Assembly (NCBI GenBank): GCA_045106335.1
Contig: JBGCEM010000043.1
Span: 3,946 to 67,945, forward strand
Reading direction: 5' to 3'
Source of the DNA: Aliishimia sp045106335
Lineage (GTDB): Bacteria; Pseudomonadota; Alphaproteobacteria; Rhodobacterales; Rhodobacteraceae
DNA: 64,000 bases
Shown: positions 62,819 to 64,000 of the stretch, one piece after another
Layout of the letters: the number at the start of each line of letters is the position of its first letter
Numbering within the stretch: the stretch's first letter is position 1
Made by a program: the position numbers and the translations under genes
Notes under the pieces: generated by a model
Told to the model about the DNA's origin: nothing
The model's database searches: none
The model's input: the letters and a program-made list of their open reading frames with translations, nothing else

Positions 62819-62869
62819 TGCAAAATTGACCCCCATTGAGGGGTAATCGGCGTCCAAAAGTGACCCCCC
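62819..62869 (+). repeat. IS21 left terminal repeats
   Basis: Two direct copies of an AAAAnTGACCCCC block, 36 bp apart, at the left boundary of the element. IS21 elements carry such repeats as transposase binding sites. Confidence 0.65.
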
Positions 62870-62920
62870 TGATAATTCTGTTCAGATGCTTTCCAAGCGA
62901 TTTTGGGGAGCAGATTGGGG

Positions 62921-64000
62921 ATGTTGGTTGTGGAAACGATTGCGAAGATCAGGCGCGCATTTTTCGTTGAGGACAAATCGATCAAGCAGATTTGCCGAGA
63001 CCTGCGATTGTCGCGGAACACGGTACGCAAGGTTGTACGATCCGGCGACACAGAGTTCAGCTATGACCGATCTGTTCAGCCGCGCCCGAAGATTGATCCC
63101 TGGAAAGATCAGCTTGATAGCCTGCTTGAGGACAATTCTGGAAAGCCCAAGCGCGAACGATTGACCCTTGTCCGGGTCTACGAGGAGCTGCGCAATCTCG
63201 GCTATGACGGCAGCTATGACGCTGTGCGCCGGTACGCGGCCAATTGGTCTCGTGAGGTCCAGGAGGCTTCAGCCGCCGCCTACGTTCCGCTCAGCTTCGA
63301 TCCGGGCGAAGTCTATCAATTCGACTGGAGCCATGAGGTTGTTCTGATCGACGGTGTCACGACGACCGTGAAGGTTGCACATGTACGCCTGAGCCACAGC
63401 CGGATGCCATTTGTGCGGGCTTATCCTCGTGAGACGCAAGAGATGGTTTTTGACGCACATGACAAGGCCTTCGCCTTCTTCGGCGGAGCCTGCGCGCGCG
63501 GCATCTACGACCATACTCGGCAACGGACCACAACGACCAAGAGGGGAACGGTCCGACCTCCGCCTCTGCCCGGCGTGAATACCGTGCCGGGCAGCTATTC
63601 CAGCTTCGCACAGGAACTGCCCAATTCATAAGACAAGAGGAGGAGTCCACGCGGTCCCGGCATTGGTATCCAAGACCTGTTTGGTCAGGTTCGATAACAA
63701 CTGTTACTCCGTCGATGCCCGTGCAGTTGGTCGCTCCGTGGAAATCCGCGCCTATGCGGATCGGCTGGAATGTTGGTAGGATGGGAAGATCGTTGGTCAG
63801 CAAGAACGCGCCTTCGGTCGAGGTAAAAGCCTTTATAATCCGGTACACTATTTGCCTGTGCTCGCCCGCAAACCGGGCGCTTTGCGCAGTGAGACTTGTG
63901 GTCGCCATTGGTTCAAGACCCAAGGCGAACGCTCCGTTCAAAGAATGGGAACTGCCCGCTGCCATAAAGCGCGTGCGCAAAAAGCTCGAACGCCTGCCTG
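62921..64000 (+). pseudogene. istA: IS21 transposase istA, disrupted and truncated by window edge
   Basis: The first part (ATG 62921; HTH FVEDKSIKQICRDLRLSRNTVRKV; DDE region YQFDWSHEVVLIDGVTTTVKVAHVRLSHSRM; RAYPRETQEMVFDAHDKAFAFFGG) is intact to about 63513 (CARGIYD). After that about 125-135 bp unlike IstA replace roughly 130 expected codons, with a stop before 63632. IstA sequence resumes at 63651 (AVPALVSKTCLVRFDNNCYSVDARAVGRSVEI), has an in-frame TAG at 63777-63779, continues (GKIVGQQERAFGRG, HYLPVLARKPGALR), and is shifted again by a 40-bp insertion (63888-63927) before NAPFKEWELPAAIKRVRKK. It is a dead copy. Confidence 0.85.

Larger units (their letters stand above)
62819..64000 (+). 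mobile_element. decayed IS21-family insertion sequence, right part outside window
   Basis: The left end is marked by two related terminal repeats, TGCAAAATTGACCCCC (62819-62834) and CCAAAAGTGACCCCCC (62854-62869), as in IS21 multiple-repeat ends. Then follows a broken istA. The istB gene and the right end lie beyond the window if they exist. The several lesions in istA show the copy cannot transpose by itself. Confidence 0.82.

Noticed and set aside
62903..63631. Apparently complete 242-codon transposase
   Set aside because: The last 39 codons are unlike IstA, and true IstA sequence resumes downstream at 63651, so it is a broken gene.
1..64000. tRNA, rRNA, riboswitch, CRISPR or prophage
   Set aside because: I looked in all intergenic gaps on both strands and saw no cloverleaf, conserved RNA core, spaced repeats or phage genes; this was by eye, so weak signals could be missed.

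Overview
The window is a contiguous piece of chromosome from an alphaproteobacterium, most likely Rhodobacteraceae (Roseobacter group). The evidence is the gene content and order: glyQ, a DUF6446-type gene and glyS in a row; pyrH-frr-uppS-cdsA-dxr-rseP-bamA-skp-fabZ-lpxA-lpxI-lpxB; FolE2 instead of FolE; LpxI instead of LpxH; an aa3-type CtaD; and a TRAP dicarboxylate transporter. Base composition looks moderately GC-rich and even throughout. GTG and TTG starts and 4-bp ATGA/GTGA overlaps are common. About 56 protein genes, one small unlisted gene and one broken transposase gene are supported. I saw no tRNA, rRNA or CRISPR array. The genome assignment is inference; no database was searched.

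Layout, left part (1-22 kb): the 3' part of metZ (cut by the window edge), folE2, a Lys/Ala/Pro-rich protein, trkH and a ThDP enzyme. Next come a secreted SPOR/peptidoglycan-binding pseudoprotease, glyQ-DUF6446-glyS, a PPDK-like enzyme, a SleB-type wall hydrolase, and folB-folP-glmM. A DMT transporter and ilvC follow on the minus strand. ilvC is divergent from two overlapping Lrp/AsnC regulators.

Middle part (22-42 kb): a class V aminotransferase, a UbiH-like hydroxylase, a pyrimidine 5'-nucleotidase, a GntR regulator, and a glycosyltransferase fused to an MshEN-type (c-di-GMP-binding family) domain. Then carA, yqeY, a DUF2244 gene, ctaD, lipB with an overlapping-stop LytTR membrane regulator, a DUF2306 gene, a small membrane protein, and a minus-strand peptide ABC transporter operon (B-C-DF-TPR) that carries no binding protein.

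Right part (42-64 kb): miaA, divergent from a long plus-strand envelope operon. This runs from UMP kinase and ribosome recycling through undecaprenyl-diphosphate, CDP-diglyceride and isoprenoid precursor synthesis, site-2 proteolysis and outer-membrane assembly to lipid A. A P450 gene follows on the other strand. Then come a DctPQM TRAP transporter with an SLC13-type permease in the same operon, tpiA, and a heavily decayed IS21-family element that runs off the right edge.

The most interesting items are the MshEN-glycosyltransferase fusion, the catalytically dead SPOR/PG-binding protease, a 43-residue membrane ORF with a strong ribosome binding site between rseP and bamA, the FolB C-terminal extension, the tandem Lrp pair with two phased repeats in the shared ilvC promoter, and a palindromic repeat found at two distant intergenic sites.
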